Below are positions 50,842-59,760 of a stretch of 64,000 nucleotides of DNA, in pieces. The notes beneath the pieces are model-generated. The model was given only the letters and a program-made list of their open reading frames with translations. It made no database searches and was not told the origin of the DNA. The stretch comes from Mycobacterium sp. OTB74. Lineage in GTDB: Bacteria > Actinomycetota > Actinomycetes > Mycobacteriales > Mycobacteriaceae. Made by a program: the position numbers and the translations under genes. Position 1 is the first letter of the stretch. The number at the start of each line of letters is the position of its first letter. The stretch lies in contig NZ_JARXVD010000015.1 in the NCBI RefSeq assembly GCF_029892685.1, forward strand, positions 62,001 to 126,000, written 5' to 3'.

Positions 50842-51573
50842 ATGACGGCGACAGTGGCACAGCAGAACGCACCAGCCGCGGCAAAAGCCGATGGGCGCAA
50901 ACGACGCTGGCACAAACACAAAGTCGACCGCCGCAACGAACTGGTGGACGGCACTCTTGAAGCCGTCCGACGCCGTGGCAGCAACGTCAGCATGGACGAG
51001 ATCGCCGCTGAGATCGGCGTGTCGAAGACCGTCCTCTACCGCTACTTCGTCGACAAGAACGATCTGACCACCGCGGTGATGATGCGCTTCGCACAGACCA
51101 CGCTGATCCCCAATATGGCCTCCGCGCTCACGTCAAACCTCGACGGCTTCGAGCTGACCCGGGAGATCATCCGGGTGTACGTCGACACCGTGGCCGCTGA
51201 ACCCGAGATCTACCCGTTCGTGATGGCCAACAGTTCGGCCAGCAAGAGCAAGGCGGTCGCCGACTCCGAGCACATCATCGCGAGGATGCTCGCGGTGATG
51301 CTCCGCCGACGTATGGCGGAAGTCGGCATGGACACCAGCGGCGCCCAGGCCTGGGCGTTCCACACCGTCGGCGGCGTCCAGCTGGCAACCCACTCCTGGA
51401 TGTCCAACCCGCGAATGACCGCTGAGGAACTGATCGACTACCTGACCATGCTTTCCTGGAACGCCTTGTGCGGCATCGTGGAAGTGGGCGGTTCACTCGC
51501 AATCTTCAACTCTCGGCCGCATCCCTCCCCCGCACTGCCTCGGCACCTGCTTGACTCATCCGGTGACCACTGA
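50842..51573 (+). CDS. TetR-family regulator (Rv0472c-like)
   Basis: The 243-aa regulator has a basic N-terminus (DGRKRRWHKHKVDRRNELVD), HTH VSMDEIAAEIGVSKTVLYRY (about residues 50-69) and FVDKNDLTTAVMMRF, and an Ala-rich C-terminal domain. ATG 50842 is chosen; ATG 50794 would extend it towards the divergent DUF445 start. Its stop overlaps the ppk2 start by 11 nt, so they are translationally coupled. Confidence 0.85.
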   Translation: MTATVAQQNAPAAAKADGRKRRWHKHKVDRRNELVDGTLEAVRRRGSNVSMDEIAAEIGVSKTVLYRYFVDKNDLTTAVMMRFAQTTLIPNMASALTSNLDGFELTREIIRVYVDTVAAEPEIYPFVMANSSASKSKAVADSEHIIARMLAVMLRRRMAEVGMDTSGAQAWAFHTVGGVQLATHSWMSNPRMTAEELIDYLTMLSWNALCGIVEVGGSLAIFNSRPHPSPALPRHLLDSSGDH

Positions 51574-52423
51574 CCTTCCATCGCTGTGGACCCATGAACC
51601 GCATCGCCACTTGGAGTTCCGCCCCGGCAAGCGCGTGACCGATATCGATCCGGATGCCACGCCCGGCTTCCGCGGCGATAAGTCCGACGCTCCGGACCTA
51701 CAGGAGCAGCGCAATGCCCGATTCGCAGAACTGCAGGAGATGCTCTACGCGTCCAGCAAGTCAGGCGACTCCCGCGCGGTGCTGCTGGTGCTGCAGGGCA
51801 TGGACACTGCAGGCAAGGGCGGCATCGTCAAACATGTTGTAGGAGCTGGCAATCCACAGGGCATCCGGTACACCAGCTTCGGCAAGCCCACTCCCGAGGA
51901 GTTGTCGCACCACTACCTGTGGCGGATTCACAAGGCGCTTCCGCCGGCCGGACACATCGGGGTTTTCGACCGGTCGCACTACGAGGATGTGCTGGTGGTC
52001 CGGGTTCACAACCTGGTGCCACCTAACGTCTGGGGTGCCCGATACGACGAGATCAACACATTCGAACGTGAATTGCTCGACACCGGAACGACTCTGATCA
52101 AAGTGGCGATGTTCGTCTCGCTGGACGAGCAGAAGCGCCGACTTCAGGAACGACTCGACCGGCCGGACAAATACTGGAAGTACAACCCCGCCGATATAGA
52201 CGAGCGCCTGCTGTGGCCGTCATACCAAGAGGCTTATCAGGCCATGTTGGACCGCACGTCCACCGAGTACGCACCGTGGCATGTGGTGCCGTGCAACCGC
52301 AAATGGTATTCCCGGCTGGCCATCACCGAGCTACTGATCGAAGCGCTCGAGGGTCTCGGATTATCTTGGCCCGCGGCCACTTTCGATGTCGAGGCGGAGA
52401 AGAAGCGGCTGGATCAGGCCTGA
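51563..52423 (+). CDS. ppk2: polyphosphate kinase 2
   Basis: PPK2 transfers phosphate between polyphosphate and nucleoside di- or monophosphates. The 286-aa single-domain enzyme has Walker A LVLQGMDTAGKGGIVKHVV (about residue 78), lid/Walker B VFDRSHYEDVLVVRVH, and the KYWKYNPADIDERLLWPSYQ segment. GTG 51563 is chosen; TTG 51551 would extend it by four residues. It is coupled to a TetR gene. M. tuberculosis ppk2 lies elsewhere (Rv3232c), so this may be a second family member. Confidence 0.92.
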   Translation: MTTDLPSLWTHEPHRHLEFRPGKRVTDIDPDATPGFRGDKSDAPDLQEQRNARFAELQEMLYASSKSGDSRAVLLVLQGMDTAGKGGIVKHVVGAGNPQGIRYTSFGKPTPEELSHHYLWRIHKALPPAGHIGVFDRSHYEDVLVVRVHNLVPPNVWGARYDEINTFERELLDTGTTLIKVAMFVSLDEQKRRLQERLDRPDKYWKYNPADIDERLLWPSYQEAYQAMLDRTSTEYAPWHVVPCNRKWYSRLAITELLIEALEGLGLSWPAATFDVEAEKKRLDQA

Positions 52424-52433
52424 GTGCGCAAAC

Positions 52434-52468
52434 GGAAGCCGCCCCCGACGGCGTCGGGGGCGGCTTCC
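52434..52468. terminator. GC-rich hairpin terminator between ppk2 and umaA
   Basis: GGAAGCCGCCCCCGAC (52434-52449) pairs perfectly with GTCGGGGGCGGCTTCC (52453-52468) across a 3-nt loop. The genes are convergent and the hairpin ends 8 nt before the umaA stop. There is no T-tract. Confidence 0.88.
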
Positions 52469-52476
52469 GCGAAGAA

Positions 52477-53349
52477 CTACTTGACCAGCGTGAACTGGCC
52501 GATGTTGGTGATACCGCGACGGAAGAAGTCCGCGCAACCGGTCAGGTACTTCATGTAGCGGTCGTAGACCTCCTGGCCCTGCAGGGCGATGGCCTCGTCC
52601 TTGGCCGCCGCCAGGTTGGCCGCCCACATGTCCAGCGTGCGCGCGTAGTGCGGCCGCAGCAGGTGTGTGCGCTCCAGGGTGAAGCCCGATCCGGCAGCGA
52701 GCTGTTCGATGTCCTCGACGGCCGGCAGCTGCCCACCGGGGAAGATCTCTTCGCCGATGAACTTCATGAACTTCAGGTCGCTGATGGTGAGCTTGATGCC
52801 GTTCTCACGGAAGAACTGCTGGGTGTGCGCCAGGATGGTGTGCAGCAGCATCCGGCCGCCGGCGGGCAGGATGCTGTAGGCGCGCTCGAAGAAGATCGGG
52901 TACCGCTCAGCCTTGAAGGCTTCGAAGGCGCCAATCGAAACGATGCGGTCGACCGGCTGGTTGAACTCTTCCCAGCCCTGCATCCGAATCTCGATGCTGC
53001 GGTTGGTGTCGATCTTGGCAAGCCGCTCACGGGCGTACTCGGACTGCTCCTTGCTCAGCGTGATGCCGATGACATTCACGTCGAATTTGGTGATGGCGCG
53101 CTCCAGCGCACCACCCCAGCCACAACCGATATCGAGCAGGGTCATACCGGGCTTCAGGTCCAGCTTGCCCAGCGCCAGGTCGAACTTGGCGTTCTGAGAC
53201 TCCTCGAGGTTCATGTCCTCGCGCTCGTAGTAGCCACAGGTGTAGCCCATGGTCGGTCCCAGCCACAGCGCGAAAAACTCGTTCGAGATGTCGTAAATCG
53301 ACTGCGACTCTTCGTAGTACGGGGCAAGATGAGTATCGGCTTGTGCCAT
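52477..53349 (-). CDS. umaA: mycolic acid methyltransferase, UmaA-type (cyclopropane synthase family)
   Basis: The 290-aa SAM-dependent enzyme of the mycolate-modifying family has YYEESQSIYDISNEFFALWL at the N-terminus, the SAM motif LLDIGCGWGGALERA (about residue 70), RIVSIGAFEAF, and FIGEEIFPGGQLPAVEDIEQ. Its position and strand relative to fadB2 and icl1 match M. tuberculosis umaA (Rv0469) rather than pcaA, which faces the other way and is absent. AAAGGAT precedes the ATG. Specificity is inferred. Confidence 0.88.
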   Translation of the reverse strand: MAQADTHLAPYYEESQSIYDISNEFFALWLGPTMGYTCGYYEREDMNLEESQNAKFDLALGKLDLKPGMTLLDIGCGWGGALERAITKFDVNVIGITLSKEQSEYARERLAKIDTNRSIEIRMQGWEEFNQPVDRIVSIGAFEAFKAERYPIFFERAYSILPAGGRMLLHTILAHTQQFFRENGIKLTISDLKFMKFIGEEIFPGGQLPAVEDIEQLAAGSGFTLERTHLLRPHYARTLDMWAANLAAAKDEAIALQGQEVYDRYMKYLTGCADFFRRGITNIGQFTLVK

Positions 53350-53513
53350 TTCGGTATCTATCCTTTGCGCTATTTTCCGCTGGCGTGGGCGGCGTTACCG
53401 CGGTGTGCTGTGGCGAAAATTGCCAAACACGCACGTGCCCAGACGGGCCCAGCGAAATTCAACCCGCTCGCAAGGTTAACGAAATTTGGGGCCAGGCTCC
53501 AATCCGGAACCTG

Positions 53514-54374
53514 TCAATATCTATAGAAGCCTTTGCCGGATTTCTTACCCAACTGCCCGGCCTCGACCATCCGGAGCAACAGCGGCGGGGCAGCGTAAAG
53601 AGGCTCCTTGTATTCGTCGTACATCGAGTCGGCGATCAGCTTCATCGTGTCGAGTCCTACCAGGTCAGCGAGCTTTAGCGGGCCCATCGGGTGCGACAGT
53701 CCCGCCACCACAGCGGTGTCGATGTCCTCGACGGTGGCAAAACCCGACTCGGCCATCCGGATGGCCGCCAGCAGGTAAGGCACCAACAGGAAGTTAACGA
53801 CGAAGCCCGAGCGGTCCGAAGCGCACACAACCTTTTTGCCCAGCGTGTGGCCGGCGAAGGCTTCGACCCGAGCGGCGGCCTCGGGGTTGGTGGTGACCGA
53901 GGAGATCAGCTCGACCAGCGGCAGCACCGGCACCGGGTTGAAGAAATGAAGACCCAGCACCCGCTGCGGGTTCTTGGTGGCCGCGGCGATCCGCATGATC
54001 GGGATGGACGAGGTGTTCGACGCCAGCACCGCGTCGGGGTCCGTGATGATCTCGTCGAGTTGGGAGAACACCTTGGCCTTGACGTTGACGTCCTCGACGA
54101 TGGCCTCGATGACCAGCTGGCGGTCGGCCATGTCTTTCAGATCGGTGGTGAAGCTCAGCCGGGCCAGGGCCGCGTCGCGGTCAGCCTCGGTCAGCTTGCC
54201 CTTCTTGACCGCGTTGTCCAGAGACTTGGTGATCCGCTCACGACCGGCGGTGGTCAGTTGCTCGGTCGGCTCGAACGCCAGGACCTGTGCGCCCGACTTG
54301 ATACAGACCTCGGCGATGCCGCCGCCCATCTGCCCGGCCCCGATGACCCCAACTCGTTCGATTGCGTTGCTCAC
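53514..54374 (-). CDS. fadB2: 3-hydroxybutyryl-CoA dehydrogenase FadB2
   Basis: The NAD(P)-dependent enzyme interconverts 3-hydroxyacyl-CoA and acetoacyl-CoA. The 286-aa product has the Rossmann motif VGVIGAGQMGGGIAEV (residues 8-23), the catalytic His in VLGLHFFNPVPVLPLVE (about 140), and a C-terminal dimerisation domain ending LGKKSGKGFYRY. GTG 54374 gives exactly the M. tuberculosis length. It follows icl1 after a hairpin. Confidence 0.94.
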   Translation of the reverse strand: MSNAIERVGVIGAGQMGGGIAEVCIKSGAQVLAFEPTEQLTTAGRERITKSLDNAVKKGKLTEADRDAALARLSFTTDLKDMADRQLVIEAIVEDVNVKAKVFSQLDEIITDPDAVLASNTSSIPIMRIAAATKNPQRVLGLHFFNPVPVLPLVELISSVTTNPEAAARVEAFAGHTLGKKVVCASDRSGFVVNFLLVPYLLAAIRMAESGFATVEDIDTAVVAGLSHPMGPLKLADLVGLDTMKLIADSMYDEYKEPLYAAPPLLLRMVEAGQLGKKSGKGFYRY

Positions 54375-54414
54375 CCTTGTCCTCTCGGATCGTCTCGTCG
54401 CATCTGAAGATATG

Positions 54415-54453
54415 CGACAGGCCCCGCCCAAGAATTCTGAGCGGGGCCTGTCG
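54415..54453 (-). terminator. hairpin between icl1 and fadB2
   Basis: CGACAGGCCCCGC (54415-54427) and GCGGGGCCTGTCG (54441-54453) pair perfectly over 13 bp with a 13-nt loop. It lies 53 nt after the icl1 stop and upstream of fadB2, so it probably terminates or attenuates icl1 readthrough or protects the mRNA 3' end. Confidence 0.85.
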
Positions 54454-54505
54454 TGTCAAGCCGTACTGCTTAGTGGCTCCGGCCTATCGGTTCCACTTCG
54501 CAAGC

Positions 54506-55798
54506 TCAGTGGAACTGGCCCTCTTCGGTCGAGCCCTTCAGAGCTGCGGTCGAGGTGTTCGGGTCCACGGTGGTGGCGATCTTGTCGAAGTAGCCGGCAC
54601 CGACCTCGCGCTGGTGCTTGGTGGCGGTGTAGCCACGGGCCTCAGACGCGAACTCGCGCTCCTGAAGGTCGACGTAGGCGGTCATGCCCTCGCGGGCGTA
54701 GCCGTAGGCCAGGTCGAACATCGAGTAGTTCAGCGCGTGGAAGCCGGCCAGGGTGATGAACTGGAACTTGAAGCCCATGGCACCCAGCTCCTTCTGGAAC
54801 TTCGCGATGGTCGCGTCGTCCAGGTGCTGCTTCCAGTTGAAGGACGGGCTGCAGTTGTAGGCCAGCAGCTGGTCCGGGAACTCGCTCTTGACGGCCTCGG
54901 CGAACTTACGGGCGACCTCCAGGTCCGGCACACCGGTTTCCATCCAGATCAGGTCGGCGTACGGGGCGTAGGCCTTGGCACGCGCGATGCAGGGCTCGAT
55001 GCCCTTCTGGACGTTGTAGAAGCCCTCGGAGGTGCGATCGCCGGTCACGAACGGCTTGTCGCGGTCGTCGACGTCCGAGGTGATCAGGGTGGCGGCCTCG
55101 GCGTCGGTGCGGGCGATGACGACGGTCGGGGTGTTCGCGACGTCAGCGGCCAGACGGGCCGAGGTCAGGGTGCGGATGTGCTGCTGGGTCGGGATCAGCA
55201 CCTTGCCACCGAGGTGGCCGCACTTCTTCTCCGAAGCCAGCTGGTCTTCCCAGTGGGTACCCGCGGCACCAGCGGCGATCATCGCCTTCTGCAGCTCGTA
55301 GACGTTCAGCGCGCCACCGAAGCCGGCCTCGCCGTCGGCGACGATCGGCACCAGCCAGTTGTCGACGCTCTTGTCGCCCTCGACGCGGGCGATCTCGTCG
55401 GCACGCAGCAGCGCGTTGTTGATTCGACGGACGACGGCCGGCACCGAGTTCGCCGGGTACAGGCTCTGGTCCGGGTAGGTGTGGCCGGACAGGTTCGCGT
55501 CACCGGCGACCTGCCAACCCGACAGGTAGATGGCCTTCAGGCCGGCGCGGACCTGCTGCACGGCCATGTTGCCGGTCAGGGCGCCCAGGGCGTTGATGTA
55601 CGAGTCGTCGCCCTTGTTGACGGCGTCCCAGAGGATCTCGGCGCCACGACGCGCAAGGGTGTTCTCCTCGACGACGCTGCCCTGCAGCTCCTCAACCTGA
55701 GCGGCGGTGTAGTCGCGGGTGATGCCCTTCCAGCGGGGGTTGGTGTCCCAGTCCTGCTGAATCTCAGCGGCGGTACGTGGCTGACCGACGTTCGACAT
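54506..55798 (-). CDS. icl1: isocitrate lyase
   Basis: Isocitrate lyase cleaves isocitrate to glyoxylate and succinate (glyoxylate shunt); in mycobacteria it also serves as 2-methylisocitrate lyase. The 430-aa prokaryotic-type protein has the active-site signature SEKKCGHLGGKVLIPTQQHI (Cys about residue 193), NYSMFDLAYGYAREGM and YNCSPSFNWKQHLD. ATG 55798 has a GAAGGAG site. The 279-nt upstream gap contains a RamB-type box. Confidence 0.96.
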   Translation of the reverse strand: MSNVGQPRTAAEIQQDWDTNPRWKGITRDYTAAQVEELQGSVVEENTLARRGAEILWDAVNKGDDSYINALGALTGNMAVQQVRAGLKAIYLSGWQVAGDANLSGHTYPDQSLYPANSVPAVVRRINNALLRADEIARVEGDKSVDNWLVPIVADGEAGFGGALNVYELQKAMIAAGAAGTHWEDQLASEKKCGHLGGKVLIPTQQHIRTLTSARLAADVANTPTVVIARTDAEAATLITSDVDDRDKPFVTGDRTSEGFYNVQKGIEPCIARAKAYAPYADLIWMETGVPDLEVARKFAEAVKSEFPDQLLAYNCSPSFNWKQHLDDATIAKFQKELGAMGFKFQFITLAGFHALNYSMFDLAYGYAREGMTAYVDLQEREFASEARGYTATKHQREVGAGYFDKIATTVDPNTSTAALKGSTEEGQFH

Positions 55799-55961
55799 GG
55801 TGGCTGCTCCTTCGTGTGCCCGCGTCGCTTGGGCGCCAAGATTCAAGCTGATTGTTAACGCTTCGGCGACTTCGCTTATGTGCTGAAACGACGATGGCAT
55901 AGCACATACGTGCAGGTCCAGCCGTTTCAGATGCCAACTTTCGCCAAGGAGCATGGCTAAC

Positions 55962-55982
55962 TTGCAAAGTTTGCAAATTTGC
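55962..55982 (-). promoter_or_regulatory. RamB-type operator upstream of icl1
   Basis: TTGCAAAGTTTGCAAATTTG+C contains three overlapping TTTGC/GCAAA half-sites, matching the corynebacterial and mycobacterial RamB consensus. It lies about 165-185 nt upstream of the icl1 ATG, and ramB itself is 1 kb away. A second element, TATGTGCT (55877-55884) paired with AGCACATA (55901-55908), lies nearer icl1 and may bind another regulator. Confidence 0.78.
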
Positions 55983-56077
55983 TAACCGGCTTAACCGGTT
56001 CAGTTATTACCGTCCGGTAACACGTTTTCGCTGGTCAGTACGCCCGTACTGTTAAAACTTCCGAGGTTCCCCCGGGG

Positions 56078-56902
56078 TCACAGGGCGAAGATGCAGGCGA
56101 CCGCTTTGACCTCGTCGCCGACCACATATGTGAGCGTTATAACAGCGCGGTCAGCGAGCTCCGGACCGAATTTGTCCGTCGATCCGGCGGGGTGTTCGTG
56201 GGTGATGATCTCCAGCCGCTCGCCTAACGCCACCGCGGCATCGTGCTCGATGGTGACTCGCACCGGCGCCTTGAGCAGTTCCGGGCGGTGGGTTTGCAGA
56301 TAGTCCTCGACCACCGACCAGTACACGGAGTTGTTCATGTGGTCGAACATGTCGATGTCGCTGACGCGAACCGGGTAGTCGACAGTACGGGTGGCATCGT
56401 CGCGGCCGCCGGCCTTCAGGTAGGACTTCCAGCGCAGCCGGTCGGTGGTCGCTGTCCGCTTCAAACCGGAGACGAAATCGTCCGAGATACGGGACGGACC
56501 GCGCGTCTCGCGGTTGATGTTGATCCAGAACGCCTCGGACTCCATGAGCCCGCTCTTCCGCCCGTCTATGCGCACGCGCATCTCGCACCAGCGGTTCGAG
56601 GTGCCCGAACACCAGCGGCGCAGCCGCAGCCGGTCCTGGAAGTTGATCGGCTCGATCAGGTCGACCATGGTGCGCCGGACGATCCACAGCGGGTGAACGG
56701 CCTCGTAGCCGAGCTGACACAGCTGGTCGGAGCCGACGTCCTGGATGTGCCGGCAGGCCGCATCGAACCGCAACCGGCCTTCGCGGTCCACATCGGCGCC
56801 CCGCAGCGGCCAGCCGGTATCGAAGACGTCGGGATGTCCTTCGGGGACCGGCATCAGCGTCTTGGCCACGCCAGTGGTTGCTTCTGCGGTATCGCTCGCC
56901 AC
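56078..56902 (-). CDS. acyl-ACP thioesterase family protein (Rv0466-like)
   Basis: The 274-aa double hot-dog protein resembles FatA/acyl-ACP thioesterases: an N-terminal half with RHIQDVGSDQLCQLGYEA and LRRWCSGTSNRWCEMRVRID, and a C-terminal half with YPVRVSDIDMFDHMNNSVYW, the latter being the classic hot-dog catalytic region. GTG 56902 is preferred, but the ATG at 56854 is also possible. It is divergent from ramB. Confidence 0.8.
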   Translation of the reverse strand: MASDTAEATTGVAKTLMPVPEGHPDVFDTGWPLRGADVDREGRLRFDAACRHIQDVGSDQLCQLGYEAVHPLWIVRRTMVDLIEPINFQDRLRLRRWCSGTSNRWCEMRVRIDGRKSGLMESEAFWININRETRGPSRISDDFVSGLKRTATTDRLRWKSYLKAGGRDDATRTVDYPVRVSDIDMFDHMNNSVYWSVVEDYLQTHRPELLKAPVRVTIEHDAAVALGERLEIITHEHPAGSTDKFGPELADRAVITLTYVVGDEVKAVACIFAL

Positions 56903-56964
56903 GGCCCGATACTGCCACAGCACCGATAAAGCCAATTCTGCAAAGGTGAAATTCACAATGTTGC

Positions 56965-56970
56965 TATTGT
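56965..56970 (+). promoter_or_regulatory. -10 box of leaderless ramB promoter with flanking palindrome
   Basis: TATTGT (56965-56970) lies 6 nt before the ramB GTG at 56977, placing the transcription start at the start codon. Just upstream is TCTGCAAAGG, a RamB half-site, and an 11-bp palindrome GTGAAATTCAC (56946-56956) overlapping the -35 region, consistent with autoregulation. Confidence 0.55.
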
Positions 56971-56976
56971 GGCTGG

Positions 56977-58392
56977 GTGGCGAAGACATTCGTTGGCTCG
57001 CGCGTGCGTCAACTCCGGGGAGAACGGGGTTTTAGCCAGGCCGCACTGGCCCAGATGCTCGACATATCTCCTAGCTATCTCAATCAGATCGAGCACGACG
57101 TGCGGCCGCTGTCTGTGTCGGTTCTGCTTCGCATCACCGAGGTGTTCGGGGTCGACGCCACCTTTTTCGCCTCCCAAGACGACACCCGGCTGGTCGCCGA
57201 GCTGCGCGAAGCCACCATGGACCAGGACCTCAACCTCGACGTCGATATCGCCGAGATCGCCGACCTGGTCAGCACCCACCCGACACTGGCCCGCGCCATG
57301 GTGAATCTGCACCGGCGCTACCGGCTGGCCACCACTCAGCTGGCCGCGGCCACCGAGGACCGGTTCTCCGACGGCAGCGGCAGCGGGTCTATCACCATGC
57401 CGCACGAGGAAGTTCGCGACTACTTCTACGAGCGCCAGAACTACCTGCACGAACTGGACACAGCCGCAGAGGATTTCATCGTCCGCATGCAGATGAGCCG
57501 GGCCGAGCTGTCCCGCGAATTGGCCGAACGGCTCAGCCGGGTGCATGGAGTACGGATCGTGCAGCGACTCTCCCTCGGCGACAACGTGTTACACCGGTAC
57601 GATCCCGAGACCAAGACGCTGGAGATCGGCGGATACCTATCGTCGGGGCAGTACGTCTTCAAGTTGGCCGCCGAGTTGGCGTACCTCGAGTTCGGCTCTT
57701 TGATCGATTCGTTGGTGGCGGAAGGGAACTTCACCAGCGAGGAATCGGTGACGCTGGCCCGAATGGGCCTGGCCAACTACTTTGCCGCCGCAGCAGTGCT
57801 GCCCTACGCCCAGTTCCATTCCGTCGCAGAGGATTTCCGCTACGACGTGGAGCGGCTGTCAGCCTACTACTCGGTGAGTTACGAGACCGTCGCGCACCGG
57901 CTTTCGACGCTGCAGCGGCCGTCGATGCGTGGGGTGCCGCTGTCGTTCGTCCGGGTCGACCGGGCCGGAAACATGTCAAAGCGCCAGTCCGCCACCGGCT
58001 TTCATTTCTCGTCCTCGGGCGGCACCTGCCCGCTGTGGAATGTGTACGAGACGTTCGCCAACCCGGGCAAGATGCAGGTTCAGATAGCCCAGATGCCCGA
58101 CGGGCGGCACTACATGTGGGTGGCCCGCACCGTCGAACGCCGTGCGGCGCGGTACGGCCAACCGGGAAAGACGTTCGCCATCGGGCTCGGATGCGAACTG
58201 CGCCATGCCCATCGGCTCGTCTACTCCGAGGGCCTGGACCTGTCCGGTGGGGCGGCGACGCCAATCGGCGCGGGCTGCCGGGTGTGCGAACGCGACAGCT
58301 GCCCGCAGCGGGCATTCCCCGCGTTGGGGCGGGCACTGGATCTCGACGAGCACCGCAGCACGGTCACGCCGTATCTGGTGAAGAAGTCCTGA
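56977..58392 (+). CDS. ramB: RamB, short-chain acyl-CoA-responsive regulator of the glyoxylate shunt
   Basis: The 471-aa regulator has an N-terminal XRE HTH (RGFSQAALAQMLDISPSYLN, about residues 19-38), a central ImmA/IrrE-like domain (about 150-290, AELAYLEFGSLIDSLV), and a C-terminal DUF2083-type domain with cysteines (GGTCPLWNVYETF, GCRVCERDSCPQRAFPALGR). In mycobacteria and corynebacteria RamB represses icl1. The GTG start and length match Rv0465c. Confidence 0.94.
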   Translation: MAKTFVGSRVRQLRGERGFSQAALAQMLDISPSYLNQIEHDVRPLSVSVLLRITEVFGVDATFFASQDDTRLVAELREATMDQDLNLDVDIAEIADLVSTHPTLARAMVNLHRRYRLATTQLAAATEDRFSDGSGSGSITMPHEEVRDYFYERQNYLHELDTAAEDFIVRMQMSRAELSRELAERLSRVHGVRIVQRLSLGDNVLHRYDPETKTLEIGGYLSSGQYVFKLAAELAYLEFGSLIDSLVAEGNFTSEESVTLARMGLANYFAAAAVLPYAQFHSVAEDFRYDVERLSAYYSVSYETVAHRLSTLQRPSMRGVPLSFVRVDRAGNMSKRQSATGFHFSSSGGTCPLWNVYETFANPGKMQVQIAQMPDGRHYMWVARTVERRAARYGQPGKTFAIGLGCELRHAHRLVYSEGLDLSGGAATPIGAGCRVCERDSCPQRAFPALGRALDLDEHRSTVTPYLVKKS

Positions 58393-58396
58393 CTCA

Positions 58397-58425
58397 CGGA
58401 CAAGTAGCGGTCAGATCCATACGAT
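58397..58425 (+). promoter_or_regulatory. leaderless promoter of the stand-alone DUF4185 gene
   Basis: CGGACA (58397-58402) resembles a -35 box, and 17 nt later TACGAT (58420-58425) fits the mycobacterial TANNNT -10. The GTG start is 6 nt after the -10, the same spacing as at the EspC-like gene, implying a leaderless transcript. Confidence 0.55.
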
Positions 58426-58431
58426 AAGCGG

Positions 58432-59646
58432 GTGACCAACCCGCTGGAGCGCGCAGCCGCCGCCGCGAAACAGTTCCTGCACAATGTGGCCGACGGGGTT
58501 TCGCATGGCCTGGCCGGCCCACCCAGCGAAGACGCCCCCGGAATACCGTCAACCATGTACCCGCTGGCTGCGAACATGTCCGGCAACAGCCCGGGCAACG
58601 GACCGGCATTGGCACCCGGGACAGTGAAAAACCTCGGCCCGATCGCAGGTACCGGCGCGCAGCCCGGCATCAGCTCGATCGGGGCGGCTGACCTCGGCGA
58701 GATCGTCACATTGCCCAACGGCCGCCTGGTATCGGTGTTCGGCGACTCTTTCAAGGGCAATCGCGTCGGTGGCCCGGACAGCGACCACTACCGCTCGGTT
58801 GCGGTGCCGATCGCCGGCTGGGAGAACGACGGCCGCGCCATCTACGGCACGCCCTTCAACGGCACCGGCGGCCCAGGTTCGCCGAACATCCTGTTCCCGC
58901 CGCCAAACAACGCGCTCATGCTCGACCCCAACACCAATACCCTGCCGGCCGGTTCAATTCTGGTTGGCGACACCACGTACATGATGGTCGCGGGAACCGC
59001 AGCGCTGCATGTCACTGCCGGTTCCTGGCTGGTCCAGGTCACCGACGATCCGGCCGACGGCTGGCACTCGACCCTCGGCTCGTGGCGAGCGGGTGATGCG
59101 CCGAACACTCCGAGCCAGATCAGTGGGTACTTGGCCGCTGACGGCATGGTCTACATCGTCGGCGACGCCTTCAACCGAAGCCAGGGCGTCACCCTGTACC
59201 GGGTCGACCCGGCCACCGTCACCGACCGCAACTCATGGCAGCCGTGGACCGGAACCAGTTGGGGCGCACCGGGAAACGTGCCTCAGGTCGTCAGCGGGCA
59301 ACAGACGTTCGGCGAACTCAGTATGCGCCAGGTCGGCAGCTCGACGGTGCTGTCCGGATTCAACAGCACCACGCACGTCTGGCAGGTCGAAGTCCGGGTC
59401 GCCGCCGACCCGACGCAACTGTTCGCCGCTGGAACACCGGTTGTTGTTGCCGCACAACAGCACACGCCGACGGACCCCAACTTCGTCTTCCAGCCCTACG
59501 GCGGCTACATCGTGCCCGGATCGACGCTGACTAACATGAATCTTCTTGTCAGTCAATGGAATACCGGTAACGATGCGAATGGCGTGCCGCTCGGAGCGCC
59601 GTACGACACCCAACAGATGGTCCTCAATGTCGCGAGCTCGAATTGA
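58432..59646 (+). CDS. stand-alone DUF4185 protein (putative endo-D-arabinanase family)
   Basis: The 404-aa protein has an N-terminal amphipathic helix (ERAAAAAKQFLHNVADGV) and a Pro/Gly-rich linker to about residue 60, then a DUF4185 beta-propeller-like domain with AADLGEIVTLPNGRLVSVFG (the GDSF turn), HYRSVAVPIAGW, PGSPNILFPPPNNAL, and QPYGGYIVPGSTL near the end. I see no Sec signal or WXG domain, so its export route is unclear. It is closely similar along its length to the domain at 60.6-61.7 kb. DUF4185 proteins include arabinan-degrading enzymes (GH183). Confidence 0.8.
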   Translation: MTNPLERAAAAAKQFLHNVADGVSHGLAGPPSEDAPGIPSTMYPLAANMSGNSPGNGPALAPGTVKNLGPIAGTGAQPGISSIGAADLGEIVTLPNGRLVSVFGDSFKGNRVGGPDSDHYRSVAVPIAGWENDGRAIYGTPFNGTGGPGSPNILFPPPNNALMLDPNTNTLPAGSILVGDTTYMMVAGTAALHVTAGSWLVQVTDDPADGWHSTLGSWRAGDAPNTPSQISGYLAADGMVYIVGDAFNRSQGVTLYRVDPATVTDRNSWQPWTGTSWGAPGNVPQVVSGQQTFGELSMRQVGSSTVLSGFNSTTHVWQVEVRVAADPTQLFAAGTPVVVAAQQHTPTDPNFVFQPYGGYIVPGSTLTNMNLLVSQWNTGNDANGVPLGAPYDTQQMVLNVASSN

Positions 59647-59748
59647 TCGCTGATTGCGGCCGTCCGCACAGGAGACAATCCATTCTGTCCCCCAACAAGA
59701 TCCAGTTCGCGTCTCAAATTGGCGTAATCTACCCCGGCTTACCGGGCA

Positions 59749-59754
59749 TATGCT
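59749..59754 (+). promoter_or_regulatory. -10 box of leaderless promoter, EspC-like gene
   Basis: TATGCT (59749-59754) lies 6 nt before the GTG at 59761, as expected for a leaderless mycobacterial transcript. No clear -35 box is seen. It would drive the EspC-like and WXG-DUF4185 genes. Confidence 0.5.
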
Positions 59755-59760
59755 CGATTC

